Positions 1 to 4,649 of a stretch of 5,127 bases of DNA are shown here, one piece after another. Origin of the DNA: an uncultured Erysipelotrichaceae bacterium (GTDB lineage Bacteria; Bacillota_I; Bacilli_A; Erysipelotrichales; Erysipelotrichaceae); contig CALNCD010000146.1 in NCBI GenBank assembly GCA_937874965.1, forward strand, positions 1-5,127, read 5' to 3'. The position numbers and the translations under genes were made by a program. Below the pieces are notes generated by a model. It was not told the origin of the DNA. It saw nothing but the letters and a program-made list of their open reading frames with translations, and ran no database searches. Numbering within the stretch: position 1 is the first letter of the stretch; each line of letters starts with the position of its first letter.

Positions 1-990
1 ATCGAGTTCTTTACACGGTATGCTAAAACAGTGTTTACTGCCTATGCTGATCGAGTGTCCTATTGGATGACGTTTAATGAAATCAACCATTGCAAACCTG
101 AATCAGACTTAGGAATGTGGTTGGCAGGAGCAATAAAGATTGATGAAAACGAGGATGAACAACGCAGGAAACAACGGTGTGCCCAAGCCGTTCATAATAT
201 GCTCGTTGCCAGTGCCAGTTCGGTTATTGAGGCGAGGAAAATCAGGAAGACGTTCAAGATTGGATGTATGATCGGCTATATCCCGTATTATTCGGATTCA
301 TGTAATCCTCAGGATGTTTTTGCGACATTAAAACGTGAGGAAGAAGATATTTACTTTGCTGATGTCATGGTTTTTGGGATGTATCCAAATTACCGCAAGC
401 AATATTTTAAAGCCAATGCCATTGAGTTGGCTGACTCTGAGCGTGATTATGAAATGCTGAAAAATGGAACGGTTGATTACATCGGTTTCAGCTATTATAT
501 GTCGAGCGTTTATTCGAATGATGACACTAAAATGTCGACATCTACCGGTGGCATTGTCAAGAGTGCTCCAAATAAATACTTGGCTGTCTCAGATTGGGGA
601 TGGATTATTGATCCGCTTGGATTGAGAATTTCTTTGAACAAGCTCTATGATCGCTACAGACTTCCGCTCATGGTTGTTGAAAACGGATTTGGAGCGTATG
701 ATGTCAAAAATTCAGACCATACCATCGATGACGATTATCGAATTGAGTATTTGCGGGAACACATTCTAGCGATACGTGATGCTGTTTCGATAGATGGTGT
801 CAATTGTATTGGCTATACCCCTTGGTCTGCAATTGACATCATTAGTGCATCTACAGGGGAAATGGAAAAAAGGTATGGGTTTATCTATGTTGATTTGGAT
901 AATCATGGTAATGGAACTTTAGAGCGTTATCCAAAGAAAAGCTTTCATTGGTACAAGACCGTGATAGATTCCAATGGGACGCAGATGTAA
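1..990 (+). CDS. 6-phospho-beta-glucosidase, glycoside hydrolase family 1 (5'-partial)
   Basis: The reading frame is open from base 1, so the start lies outside the window; 329 residues remain. GH1 enzymes of this type hydrolyse 6-phospho-beta-glucosides (cellobiose-6-P, arbutin-6-P, salicin-6-P) delivered to the cytoplasm by a PTS permease. Counting codons from base 1, the acid/base motif TFNEIN places the catalytic Glu at residue 27, and VVENGFG places the nucleophile Glu at 227; the spacing of about 200 residues fits the (beta/alpha)8 barrel. Near the C-terminus, GYTPWSAID is followed by Ser282, Lys290 and Tyr292 in SASTGEMEKRYGF. This is the S..K.Y loop that binds the sugar 6-phosphate in phospho-glycosidases and argues against a plain beta-glucosidase. 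The end, KKSFHWYKTVIDSNG, is typical. Full-length relatives have about 470-480 residues, so roughly 150 are missing. The next gene starts 17 nt after the TAA and is very likely in the same operon. The exact glycoside cannot be told from this sequence. Confidence 0.93.
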   Translation: MEFFTRYAKTVFTAYADRVSYWMTFNEINHCKPESDLGMWLAGAIKIDENEDEQRRKQRCAQAVHNMLVASASSVIEARKIRKTFKIGCMIGYIPYYSDSCNPQDVFATLKREEEDIYFADVMVFGMYPNYRKQYFKANAIELADSERDYEMLKNGTVDYIGFSYYMSSVYSNDDTKMSTSTGGIVKSAPNKYLAVSDWGWIIDPLGLRISLNKLYDRYRLPLMVVENGFGAYDVKNSDHTIDDDYRIEYLREHILAIRDAVSIDGVNCIGYTPWSAIDIISASTGEMEKRYGFIYVDLDNHGNGTLERYPKKSFHWYKTVIDSNGTQM

Positions 991-994
991 CAGC

Positions 995-1002
995 AAGGAA
1001 GG
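995..1002 (+). promoter_or_regulatory. Ribosome binding site that fixes the start at 1008
   Basis: AAGGAAGG lies 5 nt before ATG 1008. The frame is open further upstream, with an ATG at 948 inside the preceding gene, but that ATG has no comparable site and would create an overlap of more than 40 bp. A second ATG at 1003, in another frame, stops after one further codon. Confidence 0.75.
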
Positions 1003-1007
1003 ATGCT

Positions 1008-1967
1008 ATGAGTAATAAGGTAATTTCTACTTTAAGGCAAAATTTAGTTGATGGCATTCGATTCCATCAAGAAGCGAGAATAAACAGTGCTTTAACACGT
1101 GACGCCACATTGACGAGTAACTTTCTTGGTCAGCATCACGGTGTGGATGTGGGAAAGCTGCTTGCTCATTTTATCAATGCTCCGAATTTAAAGTTCAATG
1201 TCGAAAACAGTGTGATCTATAACGTATCGGAACTACGAGTTATCGAGACGTTCAATGGCATTGGACTGTTTGGATACGGTTCCAAGGAATTTCTGTTCCA
1301 TACACAGCTAGGGCTCATATTCTTGGTTGAGTATTGTGTATCTGATGGCGGACTTGCCATTGTGAATCTTAAAGTTGATCTCTGCTGGATTGAAGGGAAT
1401 ACCTGGTGGATGAAGGATTCTTCGTTGATCGATTTTTCGGTGAACAGTCATCGTCATCATACGATAAATAGCCGGGATATTCCTGTATCGGCTAGAACAC
1501 AGACATTTCAGCATGGCGATACGATTCAGGAAATCAGATCAAGAGTGTATCAGTATGCATGGATTCTCGACATTGAGGATACAGATATTCTAGAAGCGAT
1601 TGCGGTTCGCGATTTCACGGTCTATGACGGGTTTCATGATCGTTTATTCAAAACACGGCATGAATGGTGTGAATTCGTCCATTATTTAAATGAGAAGGAA
1701 CCGGCAATGCAGCATAGTTTCCGCATCTTGAATATCGAATATGACTCAAATTCAGCGATTGTGCAGATGAGACGATTTGAACCGGACCGGATCGGAAGTA
1801 AAGTGATCAATGCTGCGAATTGGTGGCATGATTGGTACACGCTTGATTATCGTGTGAAGCTGGTTCGCGAAGATTGCTGGAAATTAGCAACCGTTGAATT
1901 TTCAAAAATAAACCGATCCGGGTTGAGTCAGGGTTTACTGAACAAATGTGTTGCCGCCAATTCATGA
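1008..1967 (+). CDS. Protein of unknown function, probable tandem NTF2/SnoaL-like domains
   Basis: This encodes 319 residues from ATG 1008. I do not recognise a named family member. Residues about 172-300 have the layout of an NTF2-like cone fold: an N-terminal helix (TIQEIRSRVYQYAWILD), a second helix (DTDILEAIAVRDFTVYDG), a helix at 218-228, then beta strands beginning at QHSFRILNIEYDSNSAIVQM and ending in YRVKLVREDCWKLATVEF. Residues about 8-143 look like a diverged copy of the same plan: a helical start, then VIYNVSELRVIETF, GLIFLVEYCV and the Trp-rich strand CWIEGNTWWMKDSSLIDF, with the same final 'charged-Trp-Lys-strand' pattern. There is no signal peptide or membrane segment, so it is probably cytoplasmic. 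NTF2-like domains can be small-molecule enzymes (dehydratases, isomerases, cyclases) or ligand binders, and no catalytic set is certain here. Being downstream of a phospho-glucosidase suggests a role with glycosides or their aglycones, which is inference. No terminator is seen after it. Confidence 0.8.
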   Translation: MSNKVISTLRQNLVDGIRFHQEARINSALTRDATLTSNFLGQHHGVDVGKLLAHFINAPNLKFNVENSVIYNVSELRVIETFNGIGLFGYGSKEFLFHTQLGLIFLVEYCVSDGGLAIVNLKVDLCWIEGNTWWMKDSSLIDFSVNSHRHHTINSRDIPVSARTQTFQHGDTIQEIRSRVYQYAWILDIEDTDILEAIAVRDFTVYDGFHDRLFKTRHEWCEFVHYLNEKEPAMQHSFRILNIEYDSNSAIVQMRRFEPDRIGSKVINAANWWHDWYTLDYRVKLVREDCWKLATVEFSKINRSGLSQGLLNKCVAANS

Positions 1968-1974
1968 ACATTTC

Positions 1975-2003
1975 TTGTCAAAGTAAAATCATGCGCTTAT
2001 AAT
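1975..2003 (+). promoter_or_regulatory. Sigma-A promoter of the exonuclease gene, predicted leaderless
   Basis: TTGTCA (1975-1980) and a perfect TATAAT (1998-2003) are separated by exactly 17 bp. The -35 box begins 8 nt after the upstream stop codon. Counting from the -10 box, +1 falls on position 2010, the A of the exonuclease ATG, leaving no 5' untranslated region. Confidence 0.75.
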
Positions 2004-2009
2004 ACGGTT

Positions 2010-2915
2010 ATGAAACTTTGTGTCTTTGATGTAGAAACAGCCAATGAAAAACCAACCAGTGTCTGTTCAATCGGTCTTTACTTGATTGTTGACGGTGTAA
2101 TTATCGATTCATTCTATAGCTTGGTGAAGCCATTGGAGAATCGGTTTTTGCCGTTCAATATCGCGATTCATCATATTACCCATCATGATGTCGTTGATGC
2201 GCCAACTTTCCAGGAACTCTGGACATCGATGCACTGGTACTTTGAGGACAGTATTCTGGTTGCGCATAATGCTGGTTTTGATGTCGGATGTCTGGAAGCG
2301 TGCTTAGTGGAAGCAGGGTTGGAATTACCGGAGGTCCGCTTTGCCGATACGGTATTGATGAGCCGGAAAATCTGGCCGGATCTGGTAAACCACAAGCTGA
2401 ACACGTGCGCTGAAGCCATGGGTGTTGACTTTCTTCACCACAATGCCTTGGATGATTCCTATGCGTGTGCCCGTATTGTTTTAGAAGTCTTTAAACTGAT
2501 GAAAACAACTTCTATGGAAGAGGTCTATGCTGAATTCGGGTGGAATCTAGGGGTGATGACCAGAACAGGTATTGTCCGTAAACCCAAGGTCGAACGTCCG
2601 CGGTATACACTTGTCAGACCGGAAGTCGTGAATACGGATTCATATTATTATCAGAAGAAAATCTGCTTTACCACAAAGCTCGGCCTTTCCCGTCGGGAAG
2701 CGATGCAGGCTGTCCTTAATAACGGAGGATTCCTGATGGATTTTGTGGATGAGACCTTGGATATTCTCGTGGTTAATAATCAGACCTTTGAGAATTTGGA
2801 TTCTTCAAAACGAACGTCAAAATTAAAAAAAGCCCTCTCGTTAATCCGATTAGGCTGTCCGATTGAAATTTTCTCAGAAACGATGTTTATGTCGATTTTA
2901 GAGAATGCGGTTTAA
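2010..2915 (+). CDS. DnaQ-like DEDDh 3'-5' exonuclease with C-terminal BRCT domain
   Basis: This encodes 301 residues. The N-terminal half is a DEDDh exonuclease domain (about 1-165) related to the epsilon subunit of DNA polymerase III. Exo I has Asp7 and Glu9 in FDVETA, Exo II has Asp91 in AHNAGFD, and Exo III has His144 and Asp149 in HHNALDD, so all five catalytic residues are present. A linker of about 45 residues, basic around RKPKVERPR, leads to a BRCT domain (about 213-297) recognisable by KICFTTKLGLSRREAMQAV, the Gly239-Gly240 pair, DILVVNN, SKLKKALSL and IEIFSETMFMSIL. The likely role is 3'-5' degradation of DNA or RNA, with the BRCT domain acting as a nucleic-acid or protein docking module as in DNA ligase and Rfc1; this is inference. 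It is not the replicative proofreading subunit, judged by the BRCT domain and context. The start at 2010 is required because Exo I begins at residue 6. There is no Shine-Dalgarno before it, and the next Met comes far too late. Confidence 0.92.
   Translation: MKLCVFDVETANEKPTSVCSIGLYLIVDGVIIDSFYSLVKPLENRFLPFNIAIHHITHHDVVDAPTFQELWTSMHWYFEDSILVAHNAGFDVGCLEACLVEAGLELPEVRFADTVLMSRKIWPDLVNHKLNTCAEAMGVDFLHHNALDDSYACARIVLEVFKLMKTTSMEEVYAEFGWNLGVMTRTGIVRKPKVERPRYTLVRPEVVNTDSYYYQKKICFTTKLGLSRREAMQAVLNNGGFLMDFVDETLDILVVNNQTFENLDSSKRTSKLKKALSLIRLGCPIEIFSETMFMSILENAV
2825..2856 (-). terminator. Possible weak terminator of the dehydrogenase gene, inside the exonuclease coding sequence
   Basis: Read on the minus strand, AGCC-TAAT, loop CGG, ATTA, a 7-nt bulge and GGCT are followed by seven T (2831 down to 2825). 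The stem is two 4-bp blocks split by a bulge, so it is weak, but its distance of about 45 nt past the dehydrogenase stop and its T tract suit a terminator. Confidence 0.3.
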
Positions 2916-3809
2916 AAGCGGACGATTCTGGATGAAGTTCAGGCAATTGGTCGTGTAGAGCGTTTCTGCTCTTTTTTTATTTTCAGTGGATCCGAATGAT
3001 GTATGTGAAGAGATCATTGCATTCTCCAAGGTCCAGAGCGGACTGGTTTCAGGAAGAGGTTCTGCATCGAAAACGTCAAGAATCAATGCACCCAGATGAC
3101 TTGCACAGTCCATAAGGCACGATTCGTCCATCGTCTGGCCTCTGCCGATATTCACCAGAACCGCTCCCTCTTTCATCGCCTGGATGAAGGGGGTAGAGAC
3201 ATACTTCCGCGTGTTTTCGTTAAGGGGTAAGGCATTGATGACGTAATCATAAGTTGCCAAGTTCTGGTGAACCGTTTCCAAAGCGTAGGTTGACACAAAA
3301 CCAGGAATAGGCCGTCCATTGGAATTGACGCCATCGACGCTAACGCCGAAAGCTTGAAGCCGGACCATAATCTCATGACCGATACTTCCAGTTCCCAGAA
3401 CCAAGGCTCTCCGACCATGAAGTTCACCGAGTTCCAGACGTTTTTCCCAATGCTTATGCCGTTGGTCTTCCTGAATGGCAGACAGGTTTTTGAGATGCTC
3501 CAGAATACGGGCTACTACAAATTCCGCAATCGGGATACTGTAAAGGTCGCGTCCGTTGCAAAGAATAGTCTTCTGTTTGCGGACTTGGTCCAGATTCAGA
3601 TAGTCATAGCCGGCAGACATCAGCTGCAGGAATTTAAGCTTCGGGAATTGATCGAAATGATATTGCCGCATCAATCCTTGATCGACAAGAACATCAATTT
3701 CATCCAAAGCAACTGCTTGAGGATCTTCGAAAATCTGATAGCCTGCTTCACGAAGGCGTTGTTTGGATGGTTCCTGCAATAGGTTGGTGTTGCTTAAAAG
3801 TAGTTTCAT
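2898..3809 (-). CDS. D-isomer-specific 2-hydroxyacid dehydrogenase, NAD(P)-dependent
   Basis: This encodes 303 residues, a little shorter than the usual 310-330. The family reversibly reduces 2-keto acids to D-2-hydroxy acids (glyoxylate/hydroxypyruvate reductase, D-lactate dehydrogenase, phosphoglycerate dehydrogenase). The catalytic domain is formed by the N-terminus (about 1-100, with LQLMSAGYDYL) and the C-terminal end. The Rossmann domain lies between them with GTGSIG at 139-144. The catalytic Arg is 223 in NIGRGQ, Glu is 250 in DVFDAEPLP and His is 269 in SSHTS. After the second Rossmann strand, where NAD enzymes have an acidic residue, the sequence reads VNSNGR; Arg167 may favour NADPH, as in GhrA-like reductases (inference). 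The substrate cannot be assigned. ATG 3809 has AAAGGAGG (3817-3824 on the minus strand) 7 nt upstream. The gene is convergent with the exonuclease and overlaps its end by 18 bp, and it is divergent from the flavodoxin across 96 bp. Confidence 0.92.
   Translation of the reverse strand: MKLLLSNTNLLQEPSKQRLREAGYQIFEDPQAVALDEIDVLVDQGLMRQYHFDQFPKLKFLQLMSAGYDYLNLDQVRKQKTILCNGRDLYSIPIAEFVVARILEHLKNLSAIQEDQRHKHWEKRLELGELHGRRALVLGTGSIGHEIMVRLQAFGVSVDGVNSNGRPIPGFVSTYALETVHQNLATYDYVINALPLNENTRKYVSTPFIQAMKEGAVLVNIGRGQTMDESCLMDCASHLGALILDVFDAEPLPETSPLWTLENAMISSHTSFGSTENKKRAETLYTTNCLNFIQNRPLLNRIL
2957..2978 (+). terminator. Intrinsic terminator for the exonuclease transcript, embedded in the opposing gene
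   Basis: AGAGC (2957-2961), a 6-nt loop and GCTCT (2968-2972) are followed by a T tract (2972-2978), then A and four more T. It lies 41 nt after the exonuclease stop. On the other strand the same bases encode dehydrogenase residues about 278-285 (KKRAETLY). The stem is short, so efficiency may be moderate. Confidence 0.55.
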
Positions 3810-3816
3810 GGTATTC

Positions 3817-3824
3817 CCTCCTTT
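3817..3824 (-). promoter_or_regulatory. Ribosome binding site of the dehydrogenase gene
   Basis: On the minus strand AAAGGAGG ends 7 nt before the ATG at 3809. This is a near-perfect Shine-Dalgarno sequence and supports the chosen start. An upstream TACTAT (3845-3840 on the minus strand) is a possible -10 box, but no good -35 box accompanies it. Confidence 0.75.
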
Positions 3825-3869
3825 GTTAGCATAGCACAGATAGTAATTTCCAATCCAGTGAATTGAGAG

Positions 3870-3878
3870 TGGTAGAAT
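3870..3878 (+). promoter_or_regulatory. Probable extended -10 promoter of the flavodoxin gene
   Basis: TGGTAGAAT is an extended -10 (TGn plus a 5/6 match to TATAAT). No convincing -35 is found at 16-18 bp, which is common for extended -10 promoters. The predicted +1 near 3885 leaves a leader of about 20 nt carrying the ribosome binding site AAAGGAAG at 3892-3899, 6 nt before ATG 3906. An ATG at 3901 in another frame is too close to that site. Confidence 0.45.
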
Positions 3879-3905
3879 AAAAGGGACAATGAAAGGAAGT
3901 ATGTT

Positions 3906-4301
3906 ATGTCGAAAACTGTTTTGATTTACTGGACGATGTCCGGGAATACTCAGGCAATGGCAGAAGCAATTGCCAATGCACTCACCAATGTTGTCCCGGT
4001 ACCGGTAAGTGATGCCTCTCTTGGTGATGTTCAGGAAGCCGATATCGTATTGCTCGGATGCCCGGCAATGGGTGATGAGGTTCTGGAAGAATCAGAATTC
4101 CAGCCATTCTTTGATGAGATTTTAGCCGATCTCTCTGGGAAGTCAGTTGGATTGTTTGGTGCGTATGGCTGGGGTGATGGTCAATGGATGCGCGATTGGG
4201 AAGCAACCGTCAACGATGCCAATGGTAATGTGAAGGCCACCTGGATCGTGGGTGATGGAGACTTGTCCGGCGTTGAGGAATTTACAGCGGCATTCCGTTG
4301 A
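3906..4301 (+). CDS. Short-chain flavodoxin
   Basis: This encodes 131 residues. Flavodoxins carry FMN non-covalently and move single low-potential electrons between redox partners in the cytoplasm, often replacing ferredoxin under iron limitation. The FMN phosphate loop is YWTMSGNT (Thr10 to Thr15). The loops that embrace the isoalloxazine ring are GCPAMGDEVLEESEF (Met55-Gly56-Asp57-Glu58) and FGAYGWGDGQWMRDWE (Trp89). Both match the pattern of clostridial flavodoxins such as that of C. beijerinckii (138 residues). This protein is about 7 residues shorter: the final part (TWIVGDGDLSGVEEFTAAFR) is abbreviated and lacks the Cys..Gly helix motif common in the family. The absence of a loop-20 insert makes it short-chain. 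It appears to be a single-gene unit: divergent from the dehydrogenase and followed by a hairpin and an unrelated promoter. Its redox partner is unknown. Confidence 0.93.
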   Translation: MSKTVLIYWTMSGNTQAMAEAIANALTNVVPVPVSDASLGDVQEADIVLLGCPAMGDEVLEESEFQPFFDEILADLSGKSVGLFGAYGWGDGQWMRDWEATVNDANGNVKATWIVGDGDLSGVEEFTAAFR

Positions 4302-4319
4302 TGAAAACTTTTTCATCAA
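4298..4319 (+). repeat. Perfect 10-bp inverted repeat (hairpin) covering the flavodoxin stop codon
   Basis: TTGATGAAAA (4298-4307) and TTTTCATCAA (4310-4319) are exact reverse complements separated by two bases. In RNA the innermost pairs would open to form a larger loop. The TGA stop (4299-4301) is in the left arm. No T tract follows, so this is a poor intrinsic terminator; it may protect the mRNA 3' end, slow polymerase, or be a protein site. Confidence 0.6.
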
Positions 4320-4334
4320 TTAATGTAAAAATTT

Positions 4335-4356
4335 GAAAATTATGTTGACAATTTTC
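4335..4356. repeat. Inverted repeat around a -35 box, possible operator
   Basis: GAAAATT (4335-4341) and AATTTTC (4350-4356) flank an 8-bp spacer that contains most of the TTGACA box at 4345-4350. A dimeric repressor bound here would block the promoter. The arms are A/T-rich, so chance is a real alternative. Confidence 0.3.
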
Positions 4357-4372
4357 TGAAAGTCTATATAAT
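4345..4372 (+). promoter_or_regulatory. Strong sigma-A promoter driving the structured RNA
   Basis: A perfect TTGACA (4345-4350) and a perfect TATAAT (4367-4372) are separated by 16 bp, with A/T-rich sequence upstream (4321-4344) that could serve as an UP element. The predicted +1 is A4379. There is no open reading frame with a ribosome binding site in the following 230 nt. Confidence 0.8.
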
Positions 4373-4412
4373 AAGTTTATCTAAGGTGTCAGAAACGTTA
4401 TGCCATGGCGGT

Positions 4413-4428
4413 TCTTGGAATCTTGGAA
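4413..4428 (+). repeat. Tandem 8-bp repeat within the structured RNA
   Basis: TCTTGGAA occurs twice back to back (4413-4420 and 4421-4428). Either GGAA copy could pair with UUCC at 4551-4554, so the helix could exist in two registers. Confidence 0.6.
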
Positions 4429-4590
4429 GACTGAGTTGTAATGGATGATCATTGTCGGTAAAACACATAATTTGTTTTATTCAAATTCAAAACATTGAGG
4501 GATGTAAGCTGAATCATTTGAACAGGATCATCGGAATTACGGTTATAGAATTCCTCCTAAATCCTATAATACTCAACAATAATTAATGGA

Positions 4591-4618
4591 AAGGCACTTA
4601 GGGAGTGCTTTTTCTTTT
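4591..4618 (+). terminator. Intrinsic terminator of the structured RNA, upstream of the MFS gene
   Basis: AAGGCACT (4591-4598) pairs with AGTGCTTT (4604-4611), 8 bp including one G-T pair, across a 5-nt loop. It runs into five T (4609-4613), then C and four T (4615-4618). The left arm is also complementary to the RNA 5' end (4381-4390), so the terminator and the end-closing helix exclude each other. Confidence 0.75.
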
Positions 4619-4627
4619 CGCATCCGT

Positions 4628-4644
4628 TATAATTGGTGCTGAGG
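4628..4644 (+). promoter_or_regulatory. Possible -10 box and ribosome binding site of the MFS gene
   Basis: A perfect TATAAT (4628-4633) lies after the terminator, but no good -35 is found at 16-18 bp, and those positions fall in the terminator stem and T tract. The predicted +1 near 4640 would leave a leader of only about 10 nt, holding a minimal GAGG (4641-4644) 5 nt before ATG 4650. Alternatively, the gene depends on read-through from the promoter at 4345. Confidence 0.4.
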
Positions 4645-4649
4645 TTCCT

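Larger units (their letters stand above)
4379..4618 (+). ncRNA. Structured non-coding RNA or long regulatory leader, class not recognised
   Basis: This segment of the 348-bp gene-free region is bounded by a consensus promoter and an intrinsic terminator, giving an RNA of about 235-240 nt. Helices visible by hand: (a) 4381-4390 with 4593-4601, 9 bp with one bulged G, joining the two ends; (b) GGAAU 4417-4421 with AUUCC 4550-4554; (c) GUAAU 4438-4442 with AUUAC 4536-4540; (d) GAUGAUC 4444-4450 with GAUCAUC 4526-4532, continued by UGU 4453-4455 with ACA 4522-4524; (e) hairpin 4458-4480, 8 bp with a 7-nt loop; (f) an imperfect hairpin within 4480-4522, including UCAAA/UUUGA, UUCA/UGAA and ACAU/AUGU. 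Together they give a long rod ending in two hairpins, with a large internal bubble (about 4391-4416 and 4555-4592). The closed ends and large bubble recall 6S RNA, but the fork does not, and I see no conserved core of a known riboswitch. It may act alone or control the MFS gene 32 nt further on. Confidence 0.6.

Noticed and set aside
31..990. GTG at 31 as the start of the glycosidase
   Set aside because: The frame is open and family-like back to base 1, and the first 10 codons precede the acid/base motif in the normal way; the gene is simply cut by the window edge.
948..1007. ATG 948 as the start of the NTF2-like protein
   Set aside because: The extra 20 residues overlap the glycosidase gene, have no ribosome binding site and are not domain-like; ATG 1008 has AAGGAAGG at ideal spacing.
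1308..1514. Minus-strand open frame (and similar ones at 2183-2419, 3173-3427, 3982-4206, 4766-4951)
   Set aside because: All are shadows in other frames of well-supported genes and lack recognisable motifs.
3354..3782. Plus-strand open frame of 142 codons
   Set aside because: It lies wholly antisense to the dehydrogenase, which has a complete set of catalytic motifs; the translated product shows no domain pattern.
4379..4618. Assignment to 6S RNA
   Set aside because: Paired ends and a large internal bubble are suggestive, but the distal end appears to fork into two hairpins and I cannot confirm any conserved 6S position by eye; kept only as an alternative.
4379..4618. T-box or a classical metabolite riboswitch
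   Set aside because: No T-box AGGGUGGNACCGCG core and no conserved SAM, lysine, TPP, FMN, cobalamin, purine or M-box core was found.
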